A stretch of 64,000 bases of DNA, from contig NZ_JAPJZK010000001.1 in NCBI RefSeq assembly GCF_026309355.1, positions 1,798,001 to 1,862,000 on the forward strand. The letters are read 5' to 3'. Source of the DNA: Spartinivicinus marinus (GTDB lineage: Bacteria; Pseudomonadota; Gammaproteobacteria; Pseudomonadales; Zooshikellaceae). Position numbers and translations under genes: made by a program. Of the stretch, positions 27,325 to 36,467 are shown one piece after another; positions within the stretch are counted from its first letter, which is position 1; every line of letters starts with the position of its first letter. The notes below the pieces were generated by a model. The model was given only the letters and a program-made list of their open reading frames with translations, did no database searches and was not told the DNA's origin.

Positions 27325-29154
27325 ATGTTTGCCTATTTTGAACAAATGATAAAGGCGTTCCCAGAGCGTGAGCCCCAGCAACCACCTAATAGCCTACTAA
27401 TGTTTTGTTTACATTACACACAAGGCATGTGGAAGCCTATTTTATTAGTGTCATTTTTTACCGCACTTATTGCAGCTGTAGAAGCCGCTATGCTTGGTTT
27501 GGTAGGTACATTAGTAGACTGGCTAGATAAAAGTAACCCAGTTACTTTTTTTGCTGAAGAAAAAACGTTAATAATAATATGCAGTATTATTATTTTGGTA
27601 GTCATACCGATAGTGTTATTGGTTCATTCATTATTAGTACACCAAACTCTTCTAGCCAACTACCCTATGTCTATACGCTGGCTAGCTCATCGTTATCTAT
27701 TAAAGCAGAGTCTTTCCTTTTACCAAAATGACTTTGCTGGCCGCATTGCAACTAAAGTCATGCAAACCGCTTTATCTATTCGCGAAGCAATGATGAAGAT
27801 TGTCGATGTTATGGTATATATAACCATATATTTTATAACCATGCTGGTATTGCTGGGTCAAGCTGATAAAAGGTTGATAATTCCCATTTTTATTTGGTTG
27901 TGCATTTATATTACTATTCTATATTTTTTTATACCTCAATTACGACACTTGTCATCACAGCAAGCAAACGCTCGCTCAATCATGACTGGTCGAATTGTTG
28001 ACTGTTATGCAAACATTCAGACAGTAAAGCTTTTTGCCCATACCAAGCGAGAAGCTAATTACACCCAAGACAGTATGGATATACTTCTAACCACCGTTCA
28101 TAAACAGTTGCGACTGATAACGGGCTTGAATACTTGCCTAAACTTGACAAACTATACTTTAGTTTTTTCAATAGGAGCCTTATCTATATATTTGTGGTCA
28201 ATAAATGAAATAACTAGTGGAGCAATTGCAGCAGCTATCGCTTTAACACTTCGCCTGAATGGAATGAGCCATTGGATCATGTGGGAAATTAGTGCTTTAT
28301 TTGAAAATATCGGTACTATTGTAGATGGCATGGACACTCTAAGCCAACCACAAAGTGTACTTGACCATGATCAAGCAAAGCCACTCCAAGTTAGTAATGG
28401 CTCTATAGAGTTTATTAATGTTAGTTTTCATTATGGAAAGAAATCAGGTGTTATTGAAAATCTTTACTTAAGTATTAAGCCAGGGGAAAAAGTAGGTTTA
28501 GTCGGTTGCTCTGGTTCAGGAAAGTCAACCTTGGTAAATTTACTACTGAGATTTTATGATGTAGCTCAAGGTGAAATTAAAATTGATGGGCAGAATATAG
28601 TCAAAATACAACAAGAATCTCTACGAGCAAGTATTGGTGTGGTAACCCAAGATACGATGTTATTACACCGATCGGTAAAAGAAAATATTCTTTACGGAAA
28701 ACCTAATGCAAGTGAACAAGAACTAATCACCGCATGTAAAAAAGCAGAAGCTTACGATTTTATTCAAAAGCTAACTGACTCCAATGGTAATAAAGGATTT
28801 GAAGCACAAGTAGGAGAGCGTGGAGTTAAGCTCTCTGGGGGACAAAGACAAAGGATAGCTATCGCCAGAATGTTATTAAAAAATGCACCTATTCTAGTGT
28901 TAGATGAAGCAACATCTGCACTTGACTCTGGAGTAGAGGCTGTTATTCAAGATAACTTATACAAGCTTATGGAAGGCAAAACTGTTATTGCAATTGCTCA
29001 CCGACTTTCCACCATTGCAGCAATGGACCGGCTAATCGTAATGGATCAAGGCAAATTAGTTGAACAAGGCTCTCATCAAGATTTATTATCAGCCGGTGGT
29101 ATTTATGCTCAATTGTGGGCTCATCAAACTGGGGGGTTTTTAGGAGGAAAGTAG
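27325..29154 (+). CDS. ABC transporter, fused membrane and ATPase domains
   Basis: A 609-residue half-transporter of the MsbA/multidrug exporter type. The first about 330 residues hold six predicted membrane helices; the ATPase part has Walker A 'GCSGSGKST', signature 'LSGGQRQR', Walker B 'ILVLDEATSALD' and the switch His in 'IAIAHRLST'. AAAGGA lies 6 bases before the ATG. It would act as a homodimer. It is transcribed away from the sulfo cluster over a shared regulatory region, which suggests export of the cluster's product, although the substrate is not shown by sequence. Confidence 0.92.
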   Translation: MFAYFEQMIKAFPEREPQQPPNSLLMFCLHYTQGMWKPILLVSFFTALIAAVEAAMLGLVGTLVDWLDKSNPVTFFAEEKTLIIICSIIILVVIPIVLLVHSLLVHQTLLANYPMSIRWLAHRYLLKQSLSFYQNDFAGRIATKVMQTALSIREAMMKIVDVMVYITIYFITMLVLLGQADKRLIIPIFIWLCIYITILYFFIPQLRHLSSQQANARSIMTGRIVDCYANIQTVKLFAHTKREANYTQDSMDILLTTVHKQLRLITGLNTCLNLTNYTLVFSIGALSIYLWSINEITSGAIAAAIALTLRLNGMSHWIMWEISALFENIGTIVDGMDTLSQPQSVLDHDQAKPLQVSNGSIEFINVSFHYGKKSGVIENLYLSIKPGEKVGLVGCSGSGKSTLVNLLLRFYDVAQGEIKIDGQNIVKIQQESLRASIGVVTQDTMLLHRSVKENILYGKPNASEQELITACKKAEAYDFIQKLTDSNGNKGFEAQVGERGVKLSGGQRQRIAIARMLLKNAPILVLDEATSALDSGVEAVIQDNLYKLMEGKTVIAIAHRLSTIAAMDRLIVMDQGKLVEQGSHQDLLSAGGIYAQLWAHQTGGFLGGK

Positions 29155-29284
29155 TTCGAAATAATTTTTGCGGCAAGTTATTATCCTCGTTTTTAGATTT
29201 TATTAGACGGATACACTTAATAAGTGAAATTCAATAGTTGTGTAAACTTTTAACATAAAAAAACCAACTTTCGATGGAGTGTAA

Positions 29285-30043
29285 ATGAAAACTAACAAAT
29301 TAAAATTGTGCTTAGCATTGTCCTTATTAGCTAGCACTACCAGCATAGCATCTACTTATACCATATACGACAAAATGGATTATGGGTTTAACCGCTGCGA
29401 TGTTAATTGGGGAACACTTCAAACAGGTGTTTCTGAGGCAGATATGATTGCCCTAGCAAAAGAATTTAATGCTTTTGGCTTCACCTATCATCCATCTTTA
29501 AGATATGGAAAGCTGATGATTGACTCTTATCCTACTGGCTGTAAATCGCCCGCTAATGAATCATGGCCATTGTATTTATCACGAGCCAGAGCATACAAAA
29601 AAATGGATTTTGGCTTTAATCGCTGCAACACCGAATGGGGACCATTACAATCAGGCGTTACTGAAGAAGATATGATCGCTTTAGCATTAGCCGCTAATGC
29701 CGAAGGATTCACCTACCACCCAATGTTACGGTACGGCAAGGTGTTAGTAGGCTCATACCCCGCCGATTGTGAGTCACCAGCCAATCAATCATGGCCATTG
29801 TACTTATCTGAAATACGAAGCTATAAGCGAATGAATTTTGGATTTAATCGATGTGATGTTCAATGGGGGCCACTGCAAAGGAGTGTTAGCGAAGCAGATA
29901 TGATTAAACTGGCAGAAGCAGCTGATGCAAAAGGCTTTACTTACCACCCATCTCTTAAATATGGAAAAGTTCTAGTCGGTGCTTACCCTGTGGATTGTCA
30001 GTCACCAGCAAATGAGTCCTGGCCCCTTTATTTAGCTGAGTAA
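29285..30043 (+). CDS. Secreted protein of three 75-residue repeats
   Basis: After a signal peptide (MKTNKLKLCLALSLLASTT) the 252-residue product is made of three tandem copies spaced exactly 225 bases apart (repeat starts near 29376, 29601, 29826). Each has the pattern 'GFNRC-(D/N)xxWGxLQ', 'DMIxLA', 'GFTYHPxLxYGK', 'YPxxCxSPANxSWPLYL', with two Cys per repeat, probably forming one disulfide each. GGAG precedes the ATG. A strong terminator follows. I do not recognise the family; carbohydrate or surface binding is possible but not shown. Confidence 0.85.
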   Translation: MKTNKLKLCLALSLLASTTSIASTYTIYDKMDYGFNRCDVNWGTLQTGVSEADMIALAKEFNAFGFTYHPSLRYGKLMIDSYPTGCKSPANESWPLYLSRARAYKKMDFGFNRCNTEWGPLQSGVTEEDMIALALAANAEGFTYHPMLRYGKVLVGSYPADCESPANQSWPLYLSEIRSYKRMNFGFNRCDVQWGPLQRSVSEADMIKLAEAADAKGFTYHPSLKYGKVLVGAYPVDCQSPANESWPLYLAE

Positions 30044-30096
30044 ACTTTTACATCAAAATAAATTTTTATCTATCTCCATAATGACTCCTTTTAGGG

Positions 30097-30134
30097 AAAA
30101 ACTGCTGCCGCCAAGCTTGCAGTAGCAGTTTTTT
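30097..30134 (+). terminator. Rho-independent terminator
   Basis: AAAACTGCTGC pairs with GCAGTAGCAGTTTT and is followed by a T-run, 54 bases after the stop of the three-repeat protein gene. This is the clearest terminator in the window. Confidence 0.85.
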
Positions 30135-30138
30135 AATA

Positions 30139-30315
30139 CTAAAGGGTATCTATAATACCTTCAACGCAATATTCTTGATCTTCTGGTTGTATTGTTTGTG
30201 ACAATCCAAGCTTCGAGGTTACCATTGCATTAAGGTCTATATTGTTCACTTGAAGTAGCTCAATCAATGGATATAACGTAAGCCATCTTCCTACCCAACG
30301 TTGGTGTAGCAACAT
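30139..30315 (-). pseudogene. Short frame, probably the 3' part of a broken gene
   Basis: Fifty-eight codons from ATG at 30315 (MLLHQRWVGRWLTLYPLIEL, later 'NIDLNAMVTSKLG' and 'EYCVEGIIDTL'). The composition is that of a real protein and differs from the random frames around it, but it follows a stop in its own frame and lies 28 bases downstream of the 61-residue frame at 30344. The two could be halves of one gene joined by an indel. No family recognised. Confidence 0.4.
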
Positions 30316-30343
30316 CTAGTACTTTACTACCAAGCTCTGAGTT

Positions 30344-30529
30344 TCAGATCCACAGCTCTCGTATTTCTTTGAACTCAACTAGATCAGCAACATGTTTTGC
30401 TGGAAGAAACTTTAACTTACTGAATGAAACCTTTTCTATCGTACCTAGGCTTCGCAAAGCCTGAAGCCCTTTATACTTAATTTCTCCCTCAACATTAATT
30501 GAGCCATCATCATTTTTTGTAATTTTCAA
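30344..30529 (-). CDS. Small protein, possible leucine-rich-repeat-like fragment
   Basis: Sixty-one residues starting with TTG at 30529; AAGGA sits 7 bases upstream, which supports translation. The sequence 'GLQALRSLGTIEKVSFSKL' then 'LVEFKEIRELWI' has the spacing of a short LRR-like segment. It ends early compared with such proteins, and coding sequence in another frame continues at 30315, so it may be the 5' part of a frameshifted gene. Confidence 0.45.
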   Translation of the reverse strand: MKITKNDDGSINVEGEIKYKGLQALRSLGTIEKVSFSKLKFLPAKHVADLVEFKEIRELWI

Positions 30530-30794
30530 GGTATTTCCTTAGAAGTAAGACTATGGGCACTCTCTTTAAGAATGAATAAGCGACTTACATTTATTCACCA
30601 GGAGATTGCTACAGTAGGCCTAGAGGATCACAGTAAAAGGAAAGTCGTTTACTGCCTTCCCTAAATTTTCACTTATATTTTTAACTAGCCTTTACTTTAA
30701 CTTTTAGCTCATTACCGTAGTTTTTTTCAAGATATAACAGTACTGATTCCCGTCTGTTATTGAGTCTAGATCAATAAAAGTGGTATATACTCAC

Positions 30795-30921
30795 AGCGAA
30801 GGATTATTTAGGCGAGGCCACCGAGCGATGAAGCCCCAGGAGTTTAGGTAAACTAAATGACTGGGGTAAAGAGCGATGGTAACAAAGCCCTTGTGCCCTA
30901 GGGGTATAAGAATCATTCGCG
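30795..30921. repeat. MITE-like hairpin element, copy 2
   Basis: The outer ends (AGCGAAGGATTATTTAGG and the complement of AATCATTCGC) match those of the element at 8055-8127, and the interior shares 'GATGAAGCC'. This copy is longer because it contains an additional hairpin at 30834-30866 (CCCCAG / CTGGGG arms with a TTTAG / CTAAA inner stem). Its right end supplies the stop codon of a truncated reading frame. Confidence 0.6.
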
Positions 30922-31080
30922 AAGAGTATAGAGATAGTATCCAGTTACATTACCACTATCATCCACAGTTAAGTTAAAGGTAACCGGTACATTGTTTACT
31001 TCTCCTTCACTATTGAAAACATAAGCCGAATTGGCTGAGCAGCTAAAAAAATTATCAAATAAGCTAAAAACCTCATTTAG
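30913..31080 (-). pseudogene. C-terminal remnant of a secreted-type protein cut by the MITE-like element
   Basis: Fifty-five codons read 'FFSCSANSAYVFNSEG', 'VPVTFNLTVDDSGNVTGYYL' and end 'YTLRE' with a TGA that lies inside the repeat element. The beta-strand-rich 'VDDSGNVTGYY' pattern is typical of exported proteins. A stop (31081-31083) precedes it in frame and no start exists, so it is a piece of a lost gene. Its end was probably replaced when the element inserted. Confidence 0.45.
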
Positions 31081-31268
31081 TTACTTTCTTATTAAATGGC
31101 TAGTATTTTTAGGCAAATATACTTGCTAGTGGTTATGTATGAATTAGAGCATTTTATATCAAACAACACTTTTAATACTACATTAATATACCAGGTTAAT
31201 TTTGCATTGACTACAACACCATACAAACAGAAAGTCAGACAAAAGCTCAAACAAGTCAAACCGATAAT

Positions 31269-31390
31269 CTATTCTTTTTTATCAATAGATTGTTTAAGAA
31301 AGTCTAATTCTGGATACTGCTTAATAATTAATTCAAGTATCTTAAGATCAGCAATATTAGCTAATCGTGCAATCTCACTCAGCCTTTAAA
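31269..31390 (-). other. Possible short coding tail after the RtcB-family gene
   Basis: Directly at the RtcB-family stop, another frame reads 'LSEIARLANIADLKILELI' and 'KQYPELDFLKQSIDKKE' before a TAG. It looks like a helical protein segment but has no ATG, GTG or TTG start in frame; only CTG or ATT is available. It could be a C-terminal extension lost by a frameshift, a product of recoding, or chance. The 97-residue plus-strand frame over the same DNA looks like its shadow. Confidence 0.35.
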
Positions 31391-32815
31391 TGTCAGTAAA
31401 GGGACCAGCTTTGCTACTGGACTCACAATGCCATTTTGGATCTGTACATCCACCACTGCATTAATATCTTTATAAGCACCAGGTGCTTCTTCAATTAGTC
31501 GATCTTCTTTTAAAGTTATACAATCAATACAACCTAGCCCAATATCTTGACCATCACGGTTCAACCTAAACATTTCATGTCGTGGTTTAGCCCGACCGGC
31601 ACCATGAGAAGCTGAACATAAGAATGCCTGATTACCTAACCCCATCATTAGATAGGAAGGATCCCCCATAGAACCAGGAATTAGCACCGGCTGCCCAAAA
31701 TGCGCTGGTGTTGCCCCCTTACGATGAATATAGCAGTCACTTTCTTGGGTTACGATATTATGCGGCGCATCGTACACTAGCGGCATTTCTATATTAGCAC
31801 CAAATACCTCTCTGATTCGACGCCGAACAATTTCCGCTAGTAATAAACGGTTTAAATTCGCATAATTAGCTGCCGTATTCATAGCAGAAAAATAGTCACT
31901 TGCCAGTTCTCCATATAAAGGAAAGATACCGCTTTCTGGAAATTTTTCCCCATTAGGCCACGCCTGTTTAGCTTTATCATTCCAATAATTCCCCACATGT
32001 AAGCCCAGTGCACGAGAGCCCGTATGAATCATTATTGAAAGCTGTCCTTTATGTAATCCCCAAGCAAATGCCTGCTTATTATCAGCTATATCTTCCAGGT
32101 ATTGAAACTCGACAAAGTGATTACCGCCACCAATTGTTGCTAAAGAGGCATCTCGAATACAGTTCCGCTTATCTGTTGTGTGGCTTTCAGGCGCCCATTT
32201 ACAACCACCCTGTAAGCTGCCGTATTCGAAAATAGATTCCAGCTCACTTTCCAACTGCTTAAAATCAGCAGCTTGTAAATCGCCCATTGGTTGTTTTTTA
32301 GTTTCATCAATCCAACCTAATAATCCATGTTGAAAAAGCGCTGTAAAACTTGAGATGGCCATTGGTAAGTCTCGGCTACCTAACAGCAAGTCTCCGCGTA
32401 GTTTTTCTACTAATAAAGGCTTTTTTTCTTGCCATAGCGCGATATCAATATCCGCCACATGCAGGCGCATACCACAGTGAATATCCGTACCAATCGCCTG
32501 GGGTATAATAAAATCTTTTGTGGTCGATAAAACCGCACCTACTGGCACCAAAGAGCCAGCATGAAAATCAGGCGTTGCTTTAACAGCCTTAACGGCACCA
32601 CCATTAGGGTGATAGACCCCGGCAAAGCTCATTAACTGTTTTAGCGCCTTGCCATCCAGATCAAAATGCTCCGGTAAAAGAAGCTGTGCAGAAGAGACGT
32701 TATCACAGATTTTTTTAGCAACATAATAGACTGAATTAGTTTTTGTAACTGATAGATTTTGTTTGTTTAACGCTTTTACCAAGCGTTTAAAAGAAGTAGT
32801 CATGATAGCTACCAA
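31379..32815 (-). CDS. RtcB-family RNA ligase-like protein
   Basis: The 478-residue product has the RtcB family blocks: 'TPDFHAGSLVPVGAVL', 'IGTDIHCGMRL' (metal-binding Asp/Cys region), 'GGGNHFVEFQ', 'MIHTGSRALG' and 'SASHGAGR', which holds the His guanylylated in RtcB. RtcB joins 2',3'-cyclic phosphate or 3'-phosphate RNA ends to 5'-OH ends using GTP and manganese. Two Met codons at the start (MVAIM) are possible. It stands alone, without rtcA or an archease gene, so the usual rtc operon context is missing. Confidence 0.85.
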   Translation of the reverse strand: MVAIMTTSFKRLVKALNKQNLSVTKTNSVYYVAKKICDNVSSAQLLLPEHFDLDGKALKQLMSFAGVYHPNGGAVKAVKATPDFHAGSLVPVGAVLSTTKDFIIPQAIGTDIHCGMRLHVADIDIALWQEKKPLLVEKLRGDLLLGSRDLPMAISSFTALFQHGLLGWIDETKKQPMGDLQAADFKQLESELESIFEYGSLQGGCKWAPESHTTDKRNCIRDASLATIGGGNHFVEFQYLEDIADNKQAFAWGLHKGQLSIMIHTGSRALGLHVGNYWNDKAKQAWPNGEKFPESGIFPLYGELASDYFSAMNTAANYANLNRLLLAEIVRRRIREVFGANIEMPLVYDAPHNIVTQESDCYIHRKGATPAHFGQPVLIPGSMGDPSYLMMGLGNQAFLCSASHGAGRAKPRHEMFRLNRDGQDIGLGCIDCITLKEDRLIEEAPGAYKDINAVVDVQIQNGIVSPVAKLVPLLTFKG

Positions 32816-33012
32816 TGCTCGAAAGGCATTCTGTTATATAAATTTAGAATGCACACAAACACGCCACTCCAAAGTATTGAAATAAAGGAGTGGTATTCGA
32901 GCAAGATTCAGCAGCCAGAAAAGGCATCTTGCAATGAGGCGCGAATTATATATAGATTTATATCAGTAATCAATGCAAAGGTTCTATAGATACTTTGCTG
33001 CTCCAGCAAAAA

Positions 33013-34371
33013 CTACCCATCTATTAAAGCAAGTGCCTGATCTTGCCTACACCGTCCACTTACATTTTTCCACAACATCGGTGCTACGACCAAAAATAAC
33101 GCTAAATTCGAAAGTGGTAAGGCTAACCATATTCCATTAATCCCTAGCCATTGGGGCAGTATCATCAAGAAAGGTATCTGAACCAGCATGTTGCCAACAG
33201 ATATCATTAGTGCTTTTGCTCCTTGATTGATTGCCAAAAAATAAACCGTGGCAATAACAAAGAACCCATCAAGGAATAGTGTTAATAAATGCAACTGTAT
33301 CCCATTTTGGGTTTTATTGATAAGCTCAGCATCAGAACCATTAAACAAGCTAATGATGGTTACAGGAAAAAGGTTAAGTATCAGCAGCCAAATTACACCA
33401 CTGACTATTACTACTTTAATTGCCAGTTTAAGTATTTTTTGAATATTATCGTTTTGATTCGCACCAAAAAAATAACTGACGGGTGGTTGAATACCTTCTG
33501 CCACGCCTTCAACAAGTAAATAATAGAGCGACATCAAATAGCCCACTATCGCAAAAGCCCCTACATCCACTGGTGAACCATATTTCATAAACAACCAGTT
33601 ATGCAATGCAACAACAAAGCTAATATACAAATACATTATCAAGGTAGAGGAGCCAAGCTTGGTGATTTTAATTGCTCTAGAAAAACTAAATGTTAACGTT
33701 GAAAGCCCCAATCTAATGGATGAATATGAAGAAAAAAAGAACAGCAAACTAAAAGCCACGACTAGCAATTGAGCAATGACAGTGGCAAGAGCAGCGCCTT
33801 TTAGCCCCCACTGCCATTGGGCAATAAATAGATAATCCAAAATGATATTAGTAACTGCACCAATCACCAGTAAACAGGTTGCAATTTTGGGGCTTTCTAA
33901 ATTACGTATTAATAAAGGCATTGCAGTTGCACTGATAGAAAATACCGCACCTAACGTACATATCTCTGCATATTGCATTCCATACAGCAATGTTTGTTGG
34001 GAGGCACCTTGAGCTACCAATATAGAAGGACTTACCAGAAATGTTATCACCATAGTTAGCAAACCAAACATAAAAAGCAAGCCAATCCCGGTGAACAAGG
34101 TTTGCCTGGCTGTAACTAAATTACCTTCGCCTCTATTGATTGAAATCAGGCTGCCACACCCTAGCCCTATCATCACACCAACAGCAGAGATAAGACAAAT
34201 AACTGGCCATATAAGGTTAATTGCCGCTAGCCCCTCATAACCAATAAAACGGCCGATAAAAAAACCATCTACAATCTGATACAAACCACTGGCCAGCATG
34301 GCTACAACAGAGGGTATGGTATAACGTAAAAAGGTTTGGCGAATATTAGTATTCGAATAGTCACTATTCAT
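33013..34371 (-). CDS. MATE-family efflux transporter
   Basis: A 452-residue integral membrane protein with about twelve hydrophobic helices and MATE hallmarks: 'IPSVVAMLASGLYQIVDGFFIGRFIG' in part ('SGLYQIVDGFFIGR'), and the internal pseudo-repeat starting near residue 235. MATE proteins export organic cations or drugs in exchange for Na+ or H+. It is divergent from a LysR gene 143 bases away, the usual arrangement for a regulated exporter. Confidence 0.9.
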   Translation of the reverse strand: MNSDYSNTNIRQTFLRYTIPSVVAMLASGLYQIVDGFFIGRFIGYEGLAAINLIWPVICLISAVGVMIGLGCGSLISINRGEGNLVTARQTLFTGIGLLFMFGLLTMVITFLVSPSILVAQGASQQTLLYGMQYAEICTLGAVFSISATAMPLLIRNLESPKIATCLLVIGAVTNIILDYLFIAQWQWGLKGAALATVIAQLLVVAFSLLFFFSSYSSIRLGLSTLTFSFSRAIKITKLGSSTLIMYLYISFVVALHNWLFMKYGSPVDVGAFAIVGYLMSLYYLLVEGVAEGIQPPVSYFFGANQNDNIQKILKLAIKVVIVSGVIWLLILNLFPVTIISLFNGSDAELINKTQNGIQLHLLTLFLDGFFVIATVYFLAINQGAKALMISVGNMLVQIPFLMILPQWLGINGIWLALPLSNLALFLVVAPMLWKNVSGRCRQDQALALIDG

Positions 34372-34514
34372 TCTTAATTACACATCTTAACTTGAGCTTC
34401 TCACAACTGCTGCCATTATCTTTTATTTAACGATAGGTTAAAGTTATTATCTATCCGATTTTCGGATACATTAGCTAGGGTCTGTTAACAGGCCCTAATA
34501 AAACGGAGCTGAAT

Positions 34515-35396
34515 ATGCGCTGGAACCTCGACCAACTAGAAGCCTTTGTTACATCAGTGGAGGCAGGTTCATTTTCTGCAGCTGCGCGTAAACTGGGTAA
34601 AGCACAATCGCGTATCAGCACGGCTATAGCCAACTTAGAGGCTGACCTTGGCTTTGAATTATTTAACCGTCAGGCACGTCTACCAGTACTTACCCCTGCT
34701 GGAGAAGAAATGTATGTAGAAGCCCAAGTGGTGCTAGTTCAGTGCCAACGATTACAGGCTCGAGCAATGACAGTACTTGGCGGAAATGAAGCATCACTTA
34801 CCATTGCTATGGATGAAGCGATGCCTATCGAACCTTTTGAGCATTTTTTTCAGGAAGTCGCCAAACAATTTCCTTTATTAAAGCTAACGATACTTAATGG
34901 CTCTCAAGATGATATTGCAGAATGGGTTGAAGCCCAGCAGGCAGACTTAGGTATTTTATTTCACTTAAACCTATTGCCCGATTCACTGGAATTTATGCAG
35001 ATTGGCCAAATAACCCACTCCCTAATCGTATCTTCCACACATCCACTAGCCAACATTTCGGCACCAACTGTCGCAGACTTAAATCAACATCGACAACTGG
35101 TTATTCGTGGGCGCATGGGTAAACGACAGACTAAAGCGATATCTTCAGAGTATTGGTATATAGACAGTTACTACCATATTACTTCTCTTGTTATTAAAGG
35201 TGTTGGCTGGGCCTTAGTACCAGAGCATGTGGCCAATATTGAATGGTATAGCAATGAGTCAGTAAAATTATCAACCCAAAACATTCCTGGCTCTTTTTCT
35301 GTTGCCATGGGGGTCGTTAAACGTCGTGATAGAGGCTGTGGTCAAATTATGAATTGGATGCTTTCTGAAATTAATTCTATGTTTTGCCAGCCATAA
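34515..35396 (+). CDS. LysR-family transcriptional regulator
   Basis: The 293-residue protein starts with a winged helix-turn-helix ('LDQLEAFVTSVEAGSFSAAARKL', recognition part 'GKAQSRISTAIANLE') and continues with a LysR substrate-binding domain. GGAG lies before the ATG. It faces away from the MATE gene, which it may control; the tail-to-tail neighbour is another LysR gene. Confidence 0.9.
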   Translation: MRWNLDQLEAFVTSVEAGSFSAAARKLGKAQSRISTAIANLEADLGFELFNRQARLPVLTPAGEEMYVEAQVVLVQCQRLQARAMTVLGGNEASLTIAMDEAMPIEPFEHFFQEVAKQFPLLKLTILNGSQDDIAEWVEAQQADLGILFHLNLLPDSLEFMQIGQITHSLIVSSTHPLANISAPTVADLNQHRQLVIRGRMGKRQTKAISSEYWYIDSYYHITSLVIKGVGWALVPEHVANIEWYSNESVKLSTQNIPGSFSVAMGVVKRRDRGCGQIMNWMLSEINSMFCQP

Positions 35397-35400
35397 GCCT

Positions 35401-36300
35401 CTAAAAATAATGCGAGATAGTTAAATACCTTTCCCTAATATGCTCGATAAGCAGCTTTACTTTATTCGGCGGCTGTCTGGTAAAAGGATAAACCGCATAA
35501 ATACCCAGCTTTTTGCCTACCAATTCTGGGAATATATCCACTAGCTGGCCATTACGAAAATCATGGTAAACCAGGCAACGGGGCACATAGGCTATTCCGT
35601 GCCCACCAAGGGCTGCTTTGCGAAGTGCGGCTGCATTATCAGTAGAAAAAGATCCTGCCACTTTGACAATGTAATTGCCGTTATCACCTTTAAATTCCCA
35701 GTCACTGGCCCCTGTTGTTTGATAGGCATATTGAAGACAGTTGTGTTTGGTGAGGTCAATGGGGATGATGGGTTTACCATGCTTAGCAATATAGGAAGGA
35801 GATGCACATACCACCCACTGAGAATCGAGGATATGGCGAGCAATCAGGCTGGAATCCTCCAGGTAGCCAGTGCGGATGACTAAGTCATAACTACCCGCCA
35901 CTAAGTCAACGAAGCGGTTATCCAAAGACATATCTACAGTCAGCCCAGGATGCATGTTGCAAAACTCAGCCACCGCATCAGCTAATATCAACTCCCCAGA
36001 GATAGTGGGTACTGACATTTTAATGTAGCCACTGACGCTTTCTCCAAACCCTGAAACCGCATCCATTGCCTCCTGAGTAGCTTGCTTCACACTTTTTGCA
36101 CTGTGCAACAAAGCCTTACCTGCTTCTGTCAGTGTCAGCTTCCGGGTGGTTCGGTATAAAAGCTGGGTACCTATTTCTTCTTCCAGCCTAGCAATTCTTT
36201 TACTAACTACCGAATTGGTAAGGTTATTTTCTTCTGCTGCCTTACTAAAACTGCCCAGCTCAACCACCTGAGAAAACAAAACTAAATCGTCTGCTCGCAC
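35401..36300 (-). CDS. LysR-family regulator, probably of the lactate genes
   Basis: A 299-residue LysR protein with N-terminal helix-turn-helix ('FSQVVELGSFSKAAEENNLT', 'SVVSKRIARLEEEIG') and effector domain. It starts with GTG at 36300. The gene is divergent from lldP with 167 bases between, the classical layout for a LysR activator of its neighbour, so a lactate-responsive role is likely. Enterobacterial lld operons use a GntR-type LldR instead. Confidence 0.88.
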   Translation of the reverse strand: MRADDLVLFSQVVELGSFSKAAEENNLTNSVVSKRIARLEEEIGTQLLYRTTRKLTLTEAGKALLHSAKSVKQATQEAMDAVSGFGESVSGYIKMSVPTISGELILADAVAEFCNMHPGLTVDMSLDNRFVDLVAGSYDLVIRTGYLEDSSLIARHILDSQWVVCASPSYIAKHGKPIIPIDLTKHNCLQYAYQTTGASDWEFKGDNGNYIVKVAGSFSTDNAAALRKAALGGHGIAYVPRCLVYHDFRNGQLVDIFPELVGKKLGIYAVYPFTRQPPNKVKLLIEHIRERYLTISHYF

Positions 36301-36467
36301 TATAGAGGCGCCCTGATTATGTCATTTTTGGAATTAATCATTTTCATTATTTCCCTATATCCACAAAAAATAAAGGGGTAAATTCATAAAAAATTAACAA
36401 AATCATTACAACAAAAAGCATTTCCCGATGAAGCCTAATCGGAGAAATACATGCAGGGGAGGTACCA

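Noticed and set aside
31096-31389. 97-residue plus-strand frame
   Set aside because: It lies opposite the protein-like minus-strand tail at 31269-31390 and has no start signal; judged to be its shadow.
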